A DNA stretch of 64,000 bases from Paenibacillus sp. FSL H8-0548 (GCF_038630985.1 NZ_CP152049.1:1197501-1261500), one strand, 5' to 3'. Positions 19,094 to 32,000 are shown, counted from the stretch's first letter. The notes: a model not told the origin generated them from the sequence alone. Translations and numbers: made by a program.

Positions 19094-21976
19094 ATGGAAC
19101 TAGAAATTAAACATTTTACTGACAATATGACTAAATTTGATATTGTTCAAAAGGCAGCTAATTTAGGATTTTGGGCGTATGACCATACTTCGGAAAAAAC
19201 GTCATGGTCCAACCAAATGTTCGCCATTTATGGCATGAGCTCTGATTTTATATTGAAGCAGGATCAATTATTTAACTTTGTTCATCCTGAAGATCGCGAG
19301 CGTGTGGCGCGGCAGCTTCTTGCATCGCAAGCATCAAAATCAGAGGATATTAGCAAGTATCGCATCGTTCGTCCAAGCGGTGAAGTGAGACTTGTGGTAG
19401 CAAATACTTCGTTTATTCTCGGTGATGACAATGAAATTGTGATGACTATCGGTACAGTTCAGGATCAGACGGAGAATGAAGTTTTGCAGCATTATAAATC
19501 AATATTTGAAAATAATCCTGACGCGGTTTTTTCGTTTAACCTAGATGGCCAGTTTATGTCATGCAATTCATCACTTGAGAAAATGTTTGGCTACACTCAG
19601 GACGAGGTTCTCGAATGTAATTTCTATCGTATTATCGAACAGGAAAGTATGGATTTAGCGATTCATTATATTGAGAAAACAGTCAAAACACTTGTACCTC
19701 AAAATTACGATACGACAGGTATAACTAAAAGCGGACAAACGGTCGAGCTTAATGTGACCAGTATACCGATTATTATTAATAATGAGCTAATTGGTATATA
19801 TGGTATCGCTAAGGACATTACGCAGAAAAAGAGGATTGAACAATCCCTTACAGAAGCTGAGCTCAAATATCGGAGTATATTGGAGCAATCTATCGTCGGC
19901 ATATTTGTCGCACAAGGGTCTTGCTTTGTCTATACAAATGAGCAGCTGAATAAGATGCTTGGTTACGATACATTAATCGGTATGGATGTCGGGGGAATCG
20001 TCTATCATAAGGATCGTGAAGCAGTCTTAAGTCAGGTCATGAAGCTCAATGAAGGGGAATCGATACCTAATTTTTGCCATCGGGCATATAAGCAGGACGG
20101 AACGATTATACACTGTGAGGTGCATTACAATCGTGTCTCTCATTTAGGAGAGAAAGCAATTGTAGGCATTGTCCTGGATATTACAGAACGGAGCAAAGCG
20201 GAGGAACTAAACCAATTTTTGGCGTATCACGACTATTTAACAGAGCTGCCGAATCGACGAAGGTTTGAAGAGCAGTTGAACAAGCTGCTAATCGTGAATG
20301 CGTACTATAAACAAAAACTGGCGGTAATGCTCATCGATCTGGATCGCTTCAAATATGTGAATGATACGCTGGGGCATCCGATAGGGGATGAGCTGCTCAA
20401 ACAAATCGCTGACAGGCTGAGGAATAATCTTGGCAGCGGACAGGAAGTGTTCCGGCTTGGCGGAGATGAGTTTGCTATCATCCTATCTAATCTGCAGCAG
20501 CAAAGCGATATTACCAAGAGCTCTAATAAAATCATTGATTTGATTAAAAATCAATTTGTGATAGAAGGGTATGAGCTGAATGTAACGGCGAGTATTGGCA
20601 TCTGTCAATCACCTGACGACGGGAGCACCGTAGAGTCGTTGATGAAAAACGGAGATGCCGCCCTTTATTTTGCCAAATCGAGAGGAAGAGATCAGTTTCA
20701 ATGTTACTCTTCTTCATTAAGTGTACAAACATTTAAATTGTTCTCGCTCAGCAATGATTTGCGTAAAGCGCTCGGGAGAGGAGAGCTGTTTCTCGACTAT
20801 ATGCCTCGTGTACATACGGAATCGATGGAAATTGTCGGTGTAGAGGCACTGCTCCGCTGGAATCATCCGGATTGGGGGTTGGTGTCGCCAACAGAATTCA
20901 TACCGATCGCAGAGGAGACGGGACTCATCGTTCCGATAGGTGAATGGGTGCTGCGTGAGGCTTGCATGCAGAACAAGCGTTGGCAGGCAATGGGCTTGGC
21001 ACCGATTACCGTGTCGGTTAATTTTTCGGTACAACAGCTGCTCAAGCAAAATATATTGATTTCGATTGATCAAATTATCGAGGAAACAGGCTTGTCTCCG
21101 GATAGGCTGGAAATTGAAATAACAGAGAGCTCATTTATTAGCAACGAGAAGGTAGTGACAGAGCTGCTGCTTGAGCTGAAGAAGAGAAAAATTAAAGTAT
21201 CGCTTGATGATTTTGGCACAGGCTATTCCTCTCTTTATTTATTGAAGCGCTTAGCTCTCCATTCCATAAAAATCGACAGGTCATTTGTCGAGGAAATGAT
21301 GACAGAGCCTAGCAATAAGAGCATCATCGAGTGTATTATTCGTTTGGCTGGGGAGCTTCATATGCAAGTAGTCGCTGAAGGCGTTGAAACCGAGGAACAA
21401 TTCAACTACTTGAGGGAGCAGCGATGTGAAGAGATTCAAGGCTATTACTTCAGCCGACCTGTGAATCCTGAAAGGATCGAACAGCTGCTCCGTAATAAAT
21501 CTTTGAAGGAGCCGGCTTTGCTGCTGCAAAACAAGCAGCCGATCGTTAACCGCAGGCAATATTTTCGGATCGATCTTAAGCATTGTCTTCTGGCTGAAAT
21601 GACGATCACCATGTTTAAGGGCAGAAAGGTCGGACTTGGAAGCACAGAGGTATTTGTGAAAAATATCGGCCCGGGCGGTCTTCGGTTTATGGTAGGCGTT
21701 AAGCTCCCGGTTAACAGCGATATTTTATTGATGATTAAAACCCAAATTGCAAATCAATCGTACGTTCTATATGGCTGTATCGTTTGGTACAGTGAAGTGG
21801 AGCATGATATTTATGAGTACGGCGTACAGTTTCAAATGAAAGAGAAGGAGCATGATGAGCTGGTCAGTGCGCTTAATATTCTTGCGATTAATCAGCGTGA
21901 CGGGATGATGACTCATACACAAATTTACGTGGGCGATCCCATACTTCGCATTAAGGAATTGAAGAAGCTTAATTAG
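19094..21976 (+). CDS. PAS-GGDEF-EAL-PilZ cyclic di-GMP signalling protein
   Basis: 960 residues, no transmembrane segment seen, so cytoplasmic. Three PAS-type domains (about 12-125, 135-255, 258-375), a GGDEF domain (about 378-545; intact 'RLGGDEF' near 455), an EAL domain (about 560-805; 'EALLRW', 'VNFSVQQL', '[10 protein letters not shown]', 'IKIDRSF', 'EGVETEEQ') and a C-terminal PilZ-like domain ('RRQYFRIDL', then 'NIGPGGLRF'). Both catalytic domains look competent. The RxxD inhibitory site normally upstream of GGDEF is absent. The PilZ motif has Gly where Ser is usual. The c-di-GMP riboswitch upstream suggests feedback: the messenger sets synthesis of an enzyme that makes or degrades it. 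Start ATG follows AAGGG at about 10 nt. Confidence 0.95.
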   Translation: MELEIKHFTDNMTKFDIVQKAANLGFWAYDHTSEKTSWSNQMFAIYGMSSDFILKQDQLFNFVHPEDRERVARQLLASQASKSEDISKYRIVRPSGEVRLVVANTSFILGDDNEIVMTIGTVQDQTENEVLQHYKSIFENNPDAVFSFNLDGQFMSCNSSLEKMFGYTQDEVLECNFYRIIEQESMDLAIHYIEKTVKTLVPQNYDTTGITKSGQTVELNVTSIPIIINNELIGIYGIAKDITQKKRIEQSLTEAELKYRSILEQSIVGIFVAQGSCFVYTNEQLNKMLGYDTLIGMDVGGIVYHKDREAVLSQVMKLNEGESIPNFCHRAYKQDGTIIHCEVHYNRVSHLGEKAIVGIVLDITERSKAEELNQFLAYHDYLTELPNRRRFEEQLNKLLIVNAYYKQKLAVMLIDLDRFKYVNDTLGHPIGDELLKQIADRLRNNLGSGQEVFRLGGDEFAIILSNLQQQSDITKSSNKIIDLIKNQFVIEGYELNVTASIGICQSPDDGSTVESLMKNGDAALYFAKSRGRDQFQCYSSSLSVQTFKLFSLSNDLRKALGRGELFLDYMPRVHTESMEIVGVEALLRWNHPDWGLVSPTEFIPIAEETGLIVPIGEWVLREACMQNKRWQAMGLAPITVSVNFSVQQLLKQNILISIDQIIEETGLSPDRLEIEITESSFISNEKVVTELLLELKKRKIKVSLDDFGTGYSSLYLLKRLALHSIKIDRSFVEEMMTEPSNKSIIECIIRLAGELHMQVVAEGVETEEQFNYLREQRCEEIQGYYFSRPVNPERIEQLLRNKSLKEPALLLQNKQPIVNRRQYFRIDLKHCLLAEMTITMFKGRKVGLGSTEVFVKNIGPGGLRFMVGVKLPVNSDILLMIKTQIANQSYVLYGCIVWYSEVEHDIYEYGVQFQMKEKEHDELVSALNILAINQRDGMMTHTQIYVGDPILRIKELKKLN

Positions 21977-21985
21977 CCATTCATG

Positions 21986-22036
21986 AAAAAGCATTTTGCA
22001 GCTCGGCGCAAACCGAGTGCGAAATGCTTTTTTTTT
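21986..22036 (+). terminator. Intrinsic terminator after the GGDEF-EAL gene
   Basis: AAAGCATTTtGCaGCTCGG pairs with CCGAGtGCGAAATGCTTT around a 6-nt loop, followed by a T run. Confidence 0.9.
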
Positions 22037-22113
22037 ATTACACATTTTGGTTTTGCTGCATCGCAAGTTGGGTAAAAGGAAATAGTAGTTATGGAAAAGG
22101 AGGAGATTGGCAC

Positions 22114-22923
22114 TTGAAATTAACGTCGGAACAGCGAATTCAACTGCATGGCTTCAATAACCTAACGAAGTCACTCAGCTTTAATATGTATGACGTCTGT
22201 TATACAAGAACAAAGGAAGAGCGTGAAGCCTATATTGCCTATATTGACGAGCAATATAATTCGGATAGGCTGACGAGTATTTTGAAGGCAGTATCGGAAA
22301 TTATTGGGGCGCATGTGCTAAATATCGCTAAGCAGGACTATGAGCCGCAGGGCGCTAGCGTGACGCTGCTCGTTTCGGAGGGCCCGGTTATCGGCAGCCC
22401 TAACGAATCATTTGAGGAATCACCGGGGCCTTTGCCTGATTCAGTTGTCATGCATTTGGATAAAAGCCACATAACGGTTCATACGTATCCTGAATATCAT
22501 CCGAACGAAGGAATCAGTACGTTTCGAGCTGATATCGATGTGTCCACCTGCGGTGAAATTTCGCCTCTTAAAGCGCTGAACTTCTTGATACATTCGTTTG
22601 ACACCGACATTATTACGCTGGATTATAAGGTGCGAGGCTTCACCCGTGATATTAATGGACATAAGCTGTTTATCGATCATGATATTAACTCCATCCAAAA
22701 TTACATACCGAAGGAAGAATGCCTTTTGTATGACATGATCGACGTTAACATTTATCAGGAAAACGTGTTCCATACGAAATGCAAGCTGAAGCAATTTGAT
22801 TTGAACAATTATTTGTTTGGCTACACCAAGGATTCACTATCAACCATAGAGCAAGAGGAAATAACGAGAAGGCTTAAGAACGAAATGGACGAAATTTTTT
22901 ATGGTAAAAATATAAGGAGCTGA
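22114..22923 (+). CDS. speD: S-adenosylmethionine decarboxylase proenzyme (E. coli-type SpeD)
   Basis: 269 residues, closely resembling E. coli SpeD along its whole length ('[17 protein letters not shown]', '[15 protein letters not shown]', '[13 protein letters not shown]', '[11 protein letters not shown]'). The self-cleavage site that creates the pyruvoyl cofactor is '[12 protein letters not shown]' (cut before Ser). It makes decarboxylated AdoMet, the aminopropyl donor for spermidine. The start is TTG at 22114, since AAAAGGAGGAG lies 8 nt upstream; a longer frame starting at 22024 overlaps the previous terminator. Most Bacillus species use the short Thermotoga-type SpeD, so the long form is worth noting. 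An SDR gene starts 5 nt downstream. Confidence 0.93.
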   Translation: MKLTSEQRIQLHGFNNLTKSLSFNMYDVCYTRTKEEREAYIAYIDEQYNSDRLTSILKAVSEIIGAHVLNIAKQDYEPQGASVTLLVSEGPVIGSPNESFEESPGPLPDSVVMHLDKSHITVHTYPEYHPNEGISTFRADIDVSTCGEISPLKALNFLIHSFDTDIITLDYKVRGFTRDINGHKLFIDHDINSIQNYIPKEECLLYDMIDVNIYQENVFHTKCKLKQFDLNNYLFGYTKDSLSTIEQEEITRRLKNEMDEIFYGKNIRS

Positions 22924-22928
22924 TTAGA

Positions 22929-23798
22929 ATGTCTAACACTAATTCTACTAGCCAAGTAAACCCGCCCCAGCATCAAAATCGCCAGCCGGGCATTGAATCC
23001 GAGATGAATCCGCTGCCGATATACGAATCTGATTCGTATAAGGCCGCAGGAAAGCTCAAGGGCAAGACAGCTATTATTACCGGTGGAGACAGCGGAATCG
23101 GTCGTGCTGTTTCTGTTGCTTATGCTAAAGAAGGCGCCGATGTGGCAATCGTTTATTTGAATGAGCACGATGATGCGAAGAAGACGAAGGAGATCGTCGA
23201 GAAAGCGGGCGTTAAATGCTTGCTGATTGCAGGAGATATCGGCGACGAGGCGTTTTGCAAAAGCGTAATTGAACAGACGATTAAGGAATTCGGCAAGCTT
23301 GATATTCTCGTTAATAATGCAGCTGAGCAGCATGTTCAGCAGAAGCTGGAGGATATCACCTCGGATCAGCTAGTTGCGACATTCCGTACCAATGTGTTCA
23401 GCATGTTCTATCTGACGATTGTGGCATTGCCGCATTTGAAAGCGTCCAGTGCGATTATCAACACGGCCTCCATAACTGCGTATCGCGGCAATCCTACGTT
23501 GATTGATTATTCGGCGACTAAAGGAGCGATCGTATCCTTTACGCGCGCGCTTTCGGTTAATGTTGCCGAGCAGGGAATTAGAGTTAACGGAGTTGCTCCA
23601 GGACCGATCTGGACGCCGCTTATTCCAGCGACGTTTGATGATCAGTCCGTGGCAACTTTCGGATCGGATACGCCGATGAAGCGTCCGGGACAGCCGCATG
23701 AGCTTGCTGCCGCTTATGTCTACTTGGCTTGTGATGATTCGAGCTATATGTCCGGTCAAATTTTGCATATCAACGGCGGTGAGGTTGTAAACGGGTAA
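22929..23798 (+). CDS. Short-chain dehydrogenase/reductase (YhdF/GSP39-like)
   Basis: 289 residues: a polar N-terminal extension of about 38 residues rich in Pro and Gln, then a classical SDR fold. Cofactor motif 'TGGDSGIGRA' (TGxxxGIG) near 50; 'NNAAEQ' near 125; catalytic Ser ('INTASITAYRG') and Tyr-x3-Lys ('YSATKGA'). The extension and 'GxDSGIG' are typical of the Bacillus general-stress SDRs YhdF and YhxC, sometimes labelled glucose or aldehyde dehydrogenases. The RBS AAGGAGC overlaps the end of speD, suggesting co-transcription; no metabolic link between the two is evident. Confidence 0.9.
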   Translation: MSNTNSTSQVNPPQHQNRQPGIESEMNPLPIYESDSYKAAGKLKGKTAIITGGDSGIGRAVSVAYAKEGADVAIVYLNEHDDAKKTKEIVEKAGVKCLLIAGDIGDEAFCKSVIEQTIKEFGKLDILVNNAAEQHVQQKLEDITSDQLVATFRTNVFSMFYLTIVALPHLKASSAIINTASITAYRGNPTLIDYSATKGAIVSFTRALSVNVAEQGIRVNGVAPGPIWTPLIPATFDDQSVATFGSDTPMKRPGQPHELAAAYVYLACDDSSYMSGQILHINGGEVVNG

Positions 23799-23807
23799 AG
23801 GCTGTTG

Positions 23808-24692
23808 TTACAGGAATCCGTGAAGCTTAGCATATTTCCCCCAGTGCGGATGTCTGCCATCGACATCTATGATGCCGAATTCATCGGACAGCTGCCAGCT
23901 GGGGAATACTTGTCCGGATCGTTCCAGCAGATTATTGCTTGCTGCAAGTGCTGCGATTCCACGTCCTATATAATAAGGTGTTTCGGACTCAGCGAAATGC
24001 TCTGCATCCGGCTTGCCGCTATTTACGGCATCCAGCCAATTATGCTCTGCTACGCCAAAGTGCTCCAGCATTTCCTCAGAGCGGAGAAAGCCCGGCGTGA
24101 CGGCTACAGATGAAACGCCATAAGGATTTAAGTCAGCTGCCATCGCTTCCGCGAGATGGATGGGAGAGATTTTGGCGAGGCTGTAAAAGAGACTCCCTCG
24201 ATAGCGGTAATCAATGCCGTCAGTTACTTCAATAATCAACCCTTGTTTCCTTTCCACCATTAATGGTGCTCCGTAATAGCTCGTAATGAGATGCGTCTTC
24301 ACGGCACGCTCCTGCATTAACAGCCCTTTGCTCAAGGAATGTTTCCAAAAAGGTGTCTTCCATTCCGTGAGCTGCTCTCCTCCCCATATATTATTAACAA
24401 GCACATCCAACTGACCGTTCTGCTCGGCACGAATTTGCTCAAACAGCGATCGGACTTCTGACTCTACTGTATGATCCACCTTAATCGGTATGCCTAAGCC
24501 GCCTCGCGCAGTAACAAGCTCTGCCGTTTCTTCAATGGTTTCCGTCCGGTTTAAATCGGAGGCCTGGCCGCGAATACTCCGCCCCGTGCAATAAACGGTC
24601 GCTCCCGCTTCTCCTAAGCTTACTGCTATGCCGCGTCCTGCTCCACGCGTAGCGCCAGCTACAACCGCTATTTTTCCATGCAATGGTTTCAT
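23808..24692 (-). CDS. Short-chain dehydrogenase/reductase, divergent subtype
   Basis: 294 residues with an SDR fold: 'AVVAGATRGAGRGIAV' near the start (TGxxxGxG variant with A-G-A-T) and a 'VNNIWGG' segment where most SDRs have NNAG. The active-site region reads 'YRYRGSLFYSLAKISPIHL', where Tyr-x3-Lys is kept as YSLAK. Substrate unknown. It is transcribed away from the WYL regulator at 24826, which may control it, and converges on the other SDR gene with 9 nt between stops. Confidence 0.86.
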   Translation of the reverse strand: MKPLHGKIAVVAGATRGAGRGIAVSLGEAGATVYCTGRSIRGQASDLNRTETIEETAELVTARGGLGIPIKVDHTVESEVRSLFEQIRAEQNGQLDVLVNNIWGGEQLTEWKTPFWKHSLSKGLLMQERAVKTHLITSYYGAPLMVERKQGLIIEVTDGIDYRYRGSLFYSLAKISPIHLAEAMAADLNPYGVSSVAVTPGFLRSEEMLEHFGVAEHNWLDAVNSGKPDAEHFAESETPYYIGRGIAALAASNNLLERSGQVFPSWQLSDEFGIIDVDGRHPHWGKYAKLHGFL

Positions 24693-24825
24693 CGAATCTC
24701 TCCAATCCTGTTTCTATGATTTACTCTTTGTCAGTTTAACAAAGGATATACGACAACTACTGTCATGTATTCATGTTAAAATGAAAAAAAGTTATTGTCA
24801 GAGAAGCAAAGGGGGGACCTCGCGG

Positions 24826-25776
24826 ATGAGAGCGGGACGATTAATTGCAATTGTGCTATTGATGCAAAACAACGGAAAAATGACTTCCAAGGTGCTGGCA
24901 GAAAAGCTGGAGGTATCGGAGCGGACGATTATTCGCGATATGGAATCGCTAAGCGAGGCGGGCGTTCCCGTCTATGCGGAAAGAGGGTTGCATGGTGGCT
25001 GGGTATTATCCGAGGGATATCGTACGAATTTGACTGGCATGCATGTGGATGAGCTTGTATCCGTTATCGTCGCGAGCCAAGCTGCCTTGCTTGGGGACTT
25101 GGGCATTGCAAAACATTATGATGCCGCTGTACAGAAGCTGCTGGCGGCTTCTCCCACAGAAGTGAGCAGAAGCGCAGCAATAGCTAGGCAAAAAATACAT
25201 ATCGATGGAGCGGGCTGGCATCAAATGCAGGAGTCTGTGCCGTTTTTATCTGTTGTTCAGGAGGCGGTATGGGAGGAGCGCGCGCTGCAGCTGCGCTATC
25301 AGCGGGAGGATGGGATAGCAGAGCGAATTGTCCAGCCGCTCGGTCTCGTTGCCAAACGCAGCGTATGGTATGTTGTAGGCCTTGCTGGCGGGGAGATGCG
25401 AACCTATCGCATTGCTCGCCTGCTTGGTGCTGTCATGCTCGAGGAACGAATTCAGCGGCCAACTGACTTTGATTTGGCCAGCTATTGGGAAGAATCGATG
25501 GGGGACTTCAGGCAAAGGCTGCCGAAATATCCGGCGACTGTGCTGGTGACGGAGGCTTCTCTCACGAAACTATCGAAAGAGCGTTATGTCAAGGTTTTGG
25601 AAAGCTCTCCATCTGAGGAGCCGAATTGGATAACGGCCAAGGTGGAATTTCAAACACTGGCTTCCGCCTGCGAGATCATCCTGAGCTGCGGCTCGCGTAT
25701 TGCTGCAATCGAGCCCGCTGAGCTGAGAGAAAAGGTTAAGGATGAAGCAAAGGCGATGAATGCGTTGTATAGCTAG
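24826..25776 (+). CDS. WYL-domain transcriptional regulator (YafY type)
   Basis: 316 residues: an N-terminal HTH_11 winged helix ('MTSKVLAEKLEVSERTIIRD', about 18-40), then a WYL domain (about 135-225; 'LQLRYQREDG', 'VAKRSVWYVVGL', 'RTYRIARLLG') and a C-terminal WCX-like extension. Start ATG 24826 follows GGGGGGACC; the longer frame from 24628 runs through the divergent promoter region and is rejected. WYL proteins sense small ligands or nucleic-acid signals. The divergent SDR gene is the likely target. Confidence 0.9.
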   Translation: MRAGRLIAIVLLMQNNGKMTSKVLAEKLEVSERTIIRDMESLSEAGVPVYAERGLHGGWVLSEGYRTNLTGMHVDELVSVIVASQAALLGDLGIAKHYDAAVQKLLAASPTEVSRSAAIARQKIHIDGAGWHQMQESVPFLSVVQEAVWEERALQLRYQREDGIAERIVQPLGLVAKRSVWYVVGLAGGEMRTYRIARLLGAVMLEERIQRPTDFDLASYWEESMGDFRQRLPKYPATVLVTEASLTKLSKERYVKVLESSPSEEPNWITAKVEFQTLASACEIILSCGSRIAAIEPAELREKVKDEAKAMNALYS

Positions 25777-26087
25777 CTGTAGAGTATTATGGCGGTTAAA
25801 CGAATGAGTAGATCAACAATAGCGCAGCTTTCTTTACAATAACTCAAAACGGCAGGCATATCCTAATCGATGCAGGTGCAGTAAAATAAAGAAAGGTTTT
25901 AACAGACATAAAACGGGAAATTGTTTGTTATTACATCTACTTTCTTTAACGGCAAGTGACCGAACGATGGAGAGTGCTTGGAGCCAATAGCAAGGAAGCG
26001 ACGGTTAAGGGGAAGTCAAATAAGGCTTCGCTTATTTTCCTGTGCCCTCAAAGCAGTAGAAACTAAAATTAGGAGTGAGTTATCCAA
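25777..26087 (+). other. 311-bp spacer with an unassigned leader
   Basis: No gene fits here. Before the giant SLH protein gene there is a GC-richer stretch (about 25950-26060) with several short complementary segments such as ACCG (25968) and CGGT (26001) and GGCTTCG near 26025. I cannot match it to a known riboswitch. An AGGAG (26071-26075) precedes the ATG at 26088. Confidence 0.35.
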
Positions 26088-29000
26088 ATGAAACCTATGT
26101 CAACAATGCTAAAGCAATGGATATCGACTGTAACGTTAGTTGCGATATTGTTTGGTGTCATCGCACAGCCTGCCTTGGCTGAAGGAGGCTTGCAGGAAAC
26201 GCAGACTGCTGAGCCAGCAAAGGGACCTGCGCTTATGATTACGGAGATAGTGCCCGACTCGAAAAACGTGAGCTCCACGGATGCATATGAATTTATTGAA
26301 GTATACAACAATACAGATCAACCGATAGATTTTAAAGATTACAGCTTAATTTATCATTACTTTACCCCTTTGAATGTCGAAACGAGCATTCCTTGGACCT
26401 TATCGACAGACAAAGCAGTTATTATACCCGCGCATAAGCCGGTTGTCTTCTGGGTGAAGGCAAAAACGATATATGAGCTAAATCCTGCTCTTACCGTAGC
26501 CCAATTCAATACAAATTACGGATCTGCTTTAGAAGAGGATGTAAACTTGTTCGAAATTAAAACGTCGGGCGGTCTGCACAATAGTGAGCCTCGCGAATTG
26601 ATCATCCAGGATAAGACAGGCCAAATCGTATCAGCAGCTTCCTACGAGAATGATGATCAAACGAAAGAGAACAAAGGCATTTTTTATTCTTATCCTACAG
26701 ATGGTTCAGTAAATATGGTGATGATGCCAGGCGCAGGCACACTTGCGGCAACTCCTGGTGTCATTAACCCTGCACAGGTTCCTGGCGAGCCTCAGCTGCC
26801 ACCGGTAATTACACATACACCGGTGAATAGCGCAGCGCAAACAGAGGATCTAACGATTACAGCGCAAATCGTCCATCCAATAGGTCATACTGTGTCTTCA
26901 AGCGTGTATTACAAGCAAGGCTCGGAAACGGAGTTTACTCGTCTTCCAATGCTAGAAGTGAATGGCAGCTTCCAAGCGATCATTTCTAAAGAACTGTTAA
27001 CTGAAGCCCAATTAAACTATTATATTGAAGCGTCAGATGGCATCGAAACAGCAAGAACGTTAGTTTACGACGTTGTGGTGCAAACAGACCAATTTGATTA
27101 CAGCAAGGTTCCGCCGCTTCTGATTACAGAGCTGCTGCCCGATAGCGAGAATGTATCGAATGTTAGCAGCGATGCTTTTGAATTCATCGAAGTCTACAAT
27201 AATACGGATAAAACGATTAACTTCAATGATTTTAGTCTAGTGTATCGTTATCCGGACAAAGGACCGAGCGCCGATATCGCTTGGGAGCTTGAAACGTCAG
27301 ACGATGCAACCATTCCTTCTCGTCGATCCATTGTTATTTGGGTGCAGAACAATGCGAACGGCCATTATACGACGGATGATTTCAATATGAAGTTCGGCAC
27401 GACACTTGTAGGAAACAGCAGCCTATTCCGCACAAAAGTTTACGATGGCATGGCAAATGCAGCAGCAAGGTCATTGGTCATTAAAGACAGCAATGGAATC
27501 GATCTTGTCATCGCATCTTATCAAAATGATGCACAAACGGTACCAGATAAAGGGATCTTCTACGCGTATCCAATAGATGGAAGCCTACATATGAAGATGA
27601 TGGACAATCCAGGTACGCTTGCTGCAACGCCAGGAGCCAATGCGTTAGAGCAACTTCCAGCCGAAACGGCGAAATTACCGGAAATGACGAATTACGCACC
27701 ACAGGTAACTGCAGTAAGCGATGCTAAGCTCGATGGCGGCATTGAGGTAACTGCTGCAATTAATGACGAGAAGCCACTAGCGCTTCAGGCGTCTATCTAT
27801 TACAAAACAGTTTCACAGCAAAGTTTCACATCGGTGCCGCTGGGGTATTCGGACGGAAGCTTTAAGGCACTGATACCGGCGGGAGCTGTTACTGAGGCTA
27901 CGATGCTTTATTATATTGAAGCAAACGATGGCATTAACCTAGTGAAAACAGCAGAATATCCGGTTACGGTCAATAAAGATAAATTTGACTCGCAGAGAGC
28001 TCCAGTGCTGTTATTGACTGAGCTTGTCCCTGATTCGACGAATATTGGCGGCGGTGATGGCTACGAATTCGCAGAGGTATATAACAACACGGATCAGCCG
28101 ATTAATTTGAAGGATTATAAAATTCGTTATCGCTACACAGACTCAGGACCATCCGCAGATGTGATCTGGCCTTCCTCGAAGGAAGATGCCATTATTCCGG
28201 CTGGTGGGACGGTCGTATTCTGGGTCATTAATAGCTACAATTCTTCAGCAACGGCAGCAAGCTTTAACGCCAATTATGGCGGCTCACAGCTTGTGGAAGG
28301 TGTGAATCTATTTAAGCTTTACAGTGATGGGATGGCTAATGGCGGAAAACGTGCCATGGTTATTTCTACGAACAGCGGCATCGAAATTACAGCTGCCTAT
28401 TATGATAACGATGAGGAAACAAAACCAGACAAAGGTATTTTTTATAAGTATCCTGCTGATGGAACGACGACAATGATTAAATACAGTCCGGGGCGCACAG
28501 TAGCTACACCGGGTATTCTAATGGATGGACAAGCACCGGCTGAGCCCGTTCATATGGTGATGGATACCATTTCTCCAGTGATCACCGATTTGACGGAGGT
28601 TACTCAGGTTGAGCAGTCCAAAACGTTTGATATTGTCGGCGATGCGAAGGATGAACAGCTGGTAAAAACAGTTCTTCTCTATTACAAGTCTGATATTCAA
28701 AGCGAGTTCACGAAGCAATATTTGACCAAAAGCTATGATGACGGCCTCTATCGCCAGACGATCTTTTCGCCTGAGCTGATTGGACGCGAATCAATTACGT
28801 ATTATTTTGAGATTTCCGATGGAACGAATAAGGTAACTACGCAGCCGAAGCAGGTCGCTATTCTTGGCGGTGCGGATCGTTCGGAGCTGCGTCTAAACGT
28901 ATCGGACAACGAAATTTTGTCAGGCACCAAAATTTTGCTCGGGGCAGGAGAGACGGCTGCGGCCGATGAGCTTACGCTATCAATTGACGGCAAACCATTA

Positions 29001-32000
29001 TCCTCAGGCATCTATCATGCGGTGGAACGTGATGCGTATTTTGCATTCGAGGTGCAGGGAGCAGATTATTATTTCAAAAATGCAGTTGTACAGGATAAGG
29101 AAATTTTGCATACCTTCCTTGATCCCATCCCGTCTTGGTCAACGCTATCCATTCCAATCTCGGCGGATCGACTGAAGCTGGGCGAAAATGTATTGTCAAT
29201 CTATGCAGGCTCCAAATCAGGGCCGTTCGATGATCGTCCAGAAGAAAACAAGGATGACTTCGAAGTGCGCAACGTTCGCCTAGTATTGGCAGACGGCACA
29301 GAAATCTATGATCCAACATTTGCGAGCAAGACTACATCCATTAAAATGGGCGATAGTGCAGGCAAGCATGAATTTCTTGATTTTAAATTTGCTGTTCCTA
29401 GTGCCAAGCTAAGCTCGAAGGCTTATGCGTGGAATACGAAGGAAGCAGCCGATGGCGAGTACGACATTATGCTAAGCCATTATTCGGCAGGGACGATTAG
29501 TCGTAAAATCAAGGTCGATAATACAGCTCCAACGATTAAGCCATCTGTAGAGGAAGGAAAGGAATATCGTGGCAATTTTGTTATTGACGTAGACATTAAT
29601 GACACCATAGCAGGCGTGCAAGAAGTAAAGGCTTTGCTTGATGGCAAAATGGTTGTACTACCTTACGCGACTTCATCGGCTAAGCTTTCGCCTGGGGCAC
29701 ATACATTTGAAATTAGTGCCTCGGATAAAGTAGGGAATACAGCGACAGCTGCGGTTCAATTTTCTGTTCCTGACGAAAATCCGTTTGCTCCGGTGCTGGT
29801 AGCCCCTATTCATAATACTCAAGAATTGGACAGCTCGGTTAAGTTGTCTGTTAATGTACTCGATCCTCTTGCTGACCGTATGAATGTGAGGTTCTTTCAA
29901 GGTTTTAAATATGACGCTAATTCGCAAACAGGCTTTCAAGCTTATCGCAATGCGGCAGATGTAGAGCCTCCGAAGGAAATGATCCCTGCTGGAGAAAAGA
30001 CATTTACAGCTGATGATTATAAGGCAATCAGTGAAATCGACGGACAATATTTGATCGATGACTCGATTGAACAGTTTCCTTACCAGCGCTTTGAGATTAC
30101 GCTCGATTCCTCTGTGCAGGATAACGATCTTGTCGAAATTAGCTGGAGCGGCAAATCACTAGAGGGACGGATGGTCAGCCTGTATGCATGGGCACCTTCG
30201 GAGAATAAGTGGAAAATGCTCGATACTACTATAGCAGGCAACGAGGATTTTGAACTTGGTTCTGAAGTAACGGCCGGTCAATATCGAAACGGTAACAGTA
30301 TACAAGTGATGGTACAGGATCAGCTTCCAGAATCGGACGATCCCTATGATTTCTCCTTCGTATGGATGTCGGATACACAGTATTATTCTGAAACCTATTT
30401 CAAATATTACCGCGACAACGTCGCTTGGATTCGGGATCATGAGATCGATAATAAAATTAAATACGTTATTCATACGGGTGATATTGTCGACGAATCCGAT
30501 AAGGAATACCAATGGATTGAAGCAGACAAAAACATGAAGGTGCTTGATGATGCCAAAATTCCATATGGCGTCTTAGCCGGAAATCATGACGTTGATCATC
30601 AAAAAGGCTCATATACTGACTATTGGAAATGGTTCGGGGACGATCGTTTCAAGGATCAACCAACCTTCGGAGGGTCTTATAAGAACAATATGGGACATTA
30701 TGATCTGATATCAGCAGGCGGCAATGATTTCATTATCGTCTACATGGGCTGGGGTCTTGGCGATGCAGAGATCGACTGGATGGATAAGGTTGTAAAACAA
30801 TATCCGAACCGCAAAGCTATATTGGCCTTGCATGAATATTTGCTCGTTTCGGGCAATCGTGCGCCAATCGCTGACAAGGTGTACGAGCGAGTGGTCGTAC
30901 CTAACAAAAATGTATTTGCTACTCTATCAGGCCACTATCACGATGCGGAGCTGAAGCAAGACGCGATAGACGATGATGGGGACGGTAGCGCAGACCGTAC
31001 AGTATATCAAATGCTTGCTGATTACCAAGGCGCTGAGGATGGCGGTCTCGGATATATGAGGCTCATGCAATTTGATATGAAAAACAATAAGCTGCATATC
31101 AAGACCTATTCGCCGACGCTTGATGATTATAACTATTATGATCCTAAAGAGTTTCCGGGCAAGGATGAGTTTTCGCTGGATTTAGATTTAGGCGCGGCAA
31201 CGAAACGTGTGGCAACGGATTATTTCGCTGTACGTGTATATACGGGCAACCAAATCGGGGAGGCGGTCCAATCCGATAGCGGTACAGAGGCTTCGACGAT
31301 CTGGAGTAGATTGCATGGAAATACCGATTACGAGTGGTATGCGGTAGCTGAAGATGAGCATAGTGGTGAAGGACGATCGGATATTTGGCGCTTTAAGACA
31401 GGCGAATCAGTACCGGTGGTAACACCGACTCCGACACCAACACCGACGGAGACGCCGACAGAAGCACCAACGGCAACACCATCACCGACGTCGAACCCAG
31501 TTGTGCCGACACCAACGGCTGGATCGGGAAATTCTGAAGGCTTGAACGGCATTATTGAGCTTGAAGCAAGTAAGGACGGCAGCTACAAGCTGGATGCAGA
31601 AACGATTAACAAAAGGATAAGCAGCGCAGCAGCAGGCACCGTTATTGAAGTGAAGCTTCTTGCTTCCAGTACTTCGGGTACGGATCAGCTTGAGATGAGC
31701 GGTGAAGGCATGAAGGCGTTACAGCAAAGCGGTCTTCCTTTCCGCATCTTGTCGCAAAATATTAGCTTGGATATACCAGCCGGAGCGTTTCCGGCAGCTA
31801 TTGCAGAGGCTAGTACCGTTCAATTACAAGTAAATGTGAAAGAAACGGATGAGCTGCAATCAGCAGTTGTGGCAATAACGGGACAGGATAAAAGTTTTGC
31901 TGCAACCGGACTTGTATATACATTGGAGCTAAAAGCACTTACTAGTACTGGTACTACCGTCTCCATCCATAACTTTAATCAGTCCATTAAGGTGACACGG

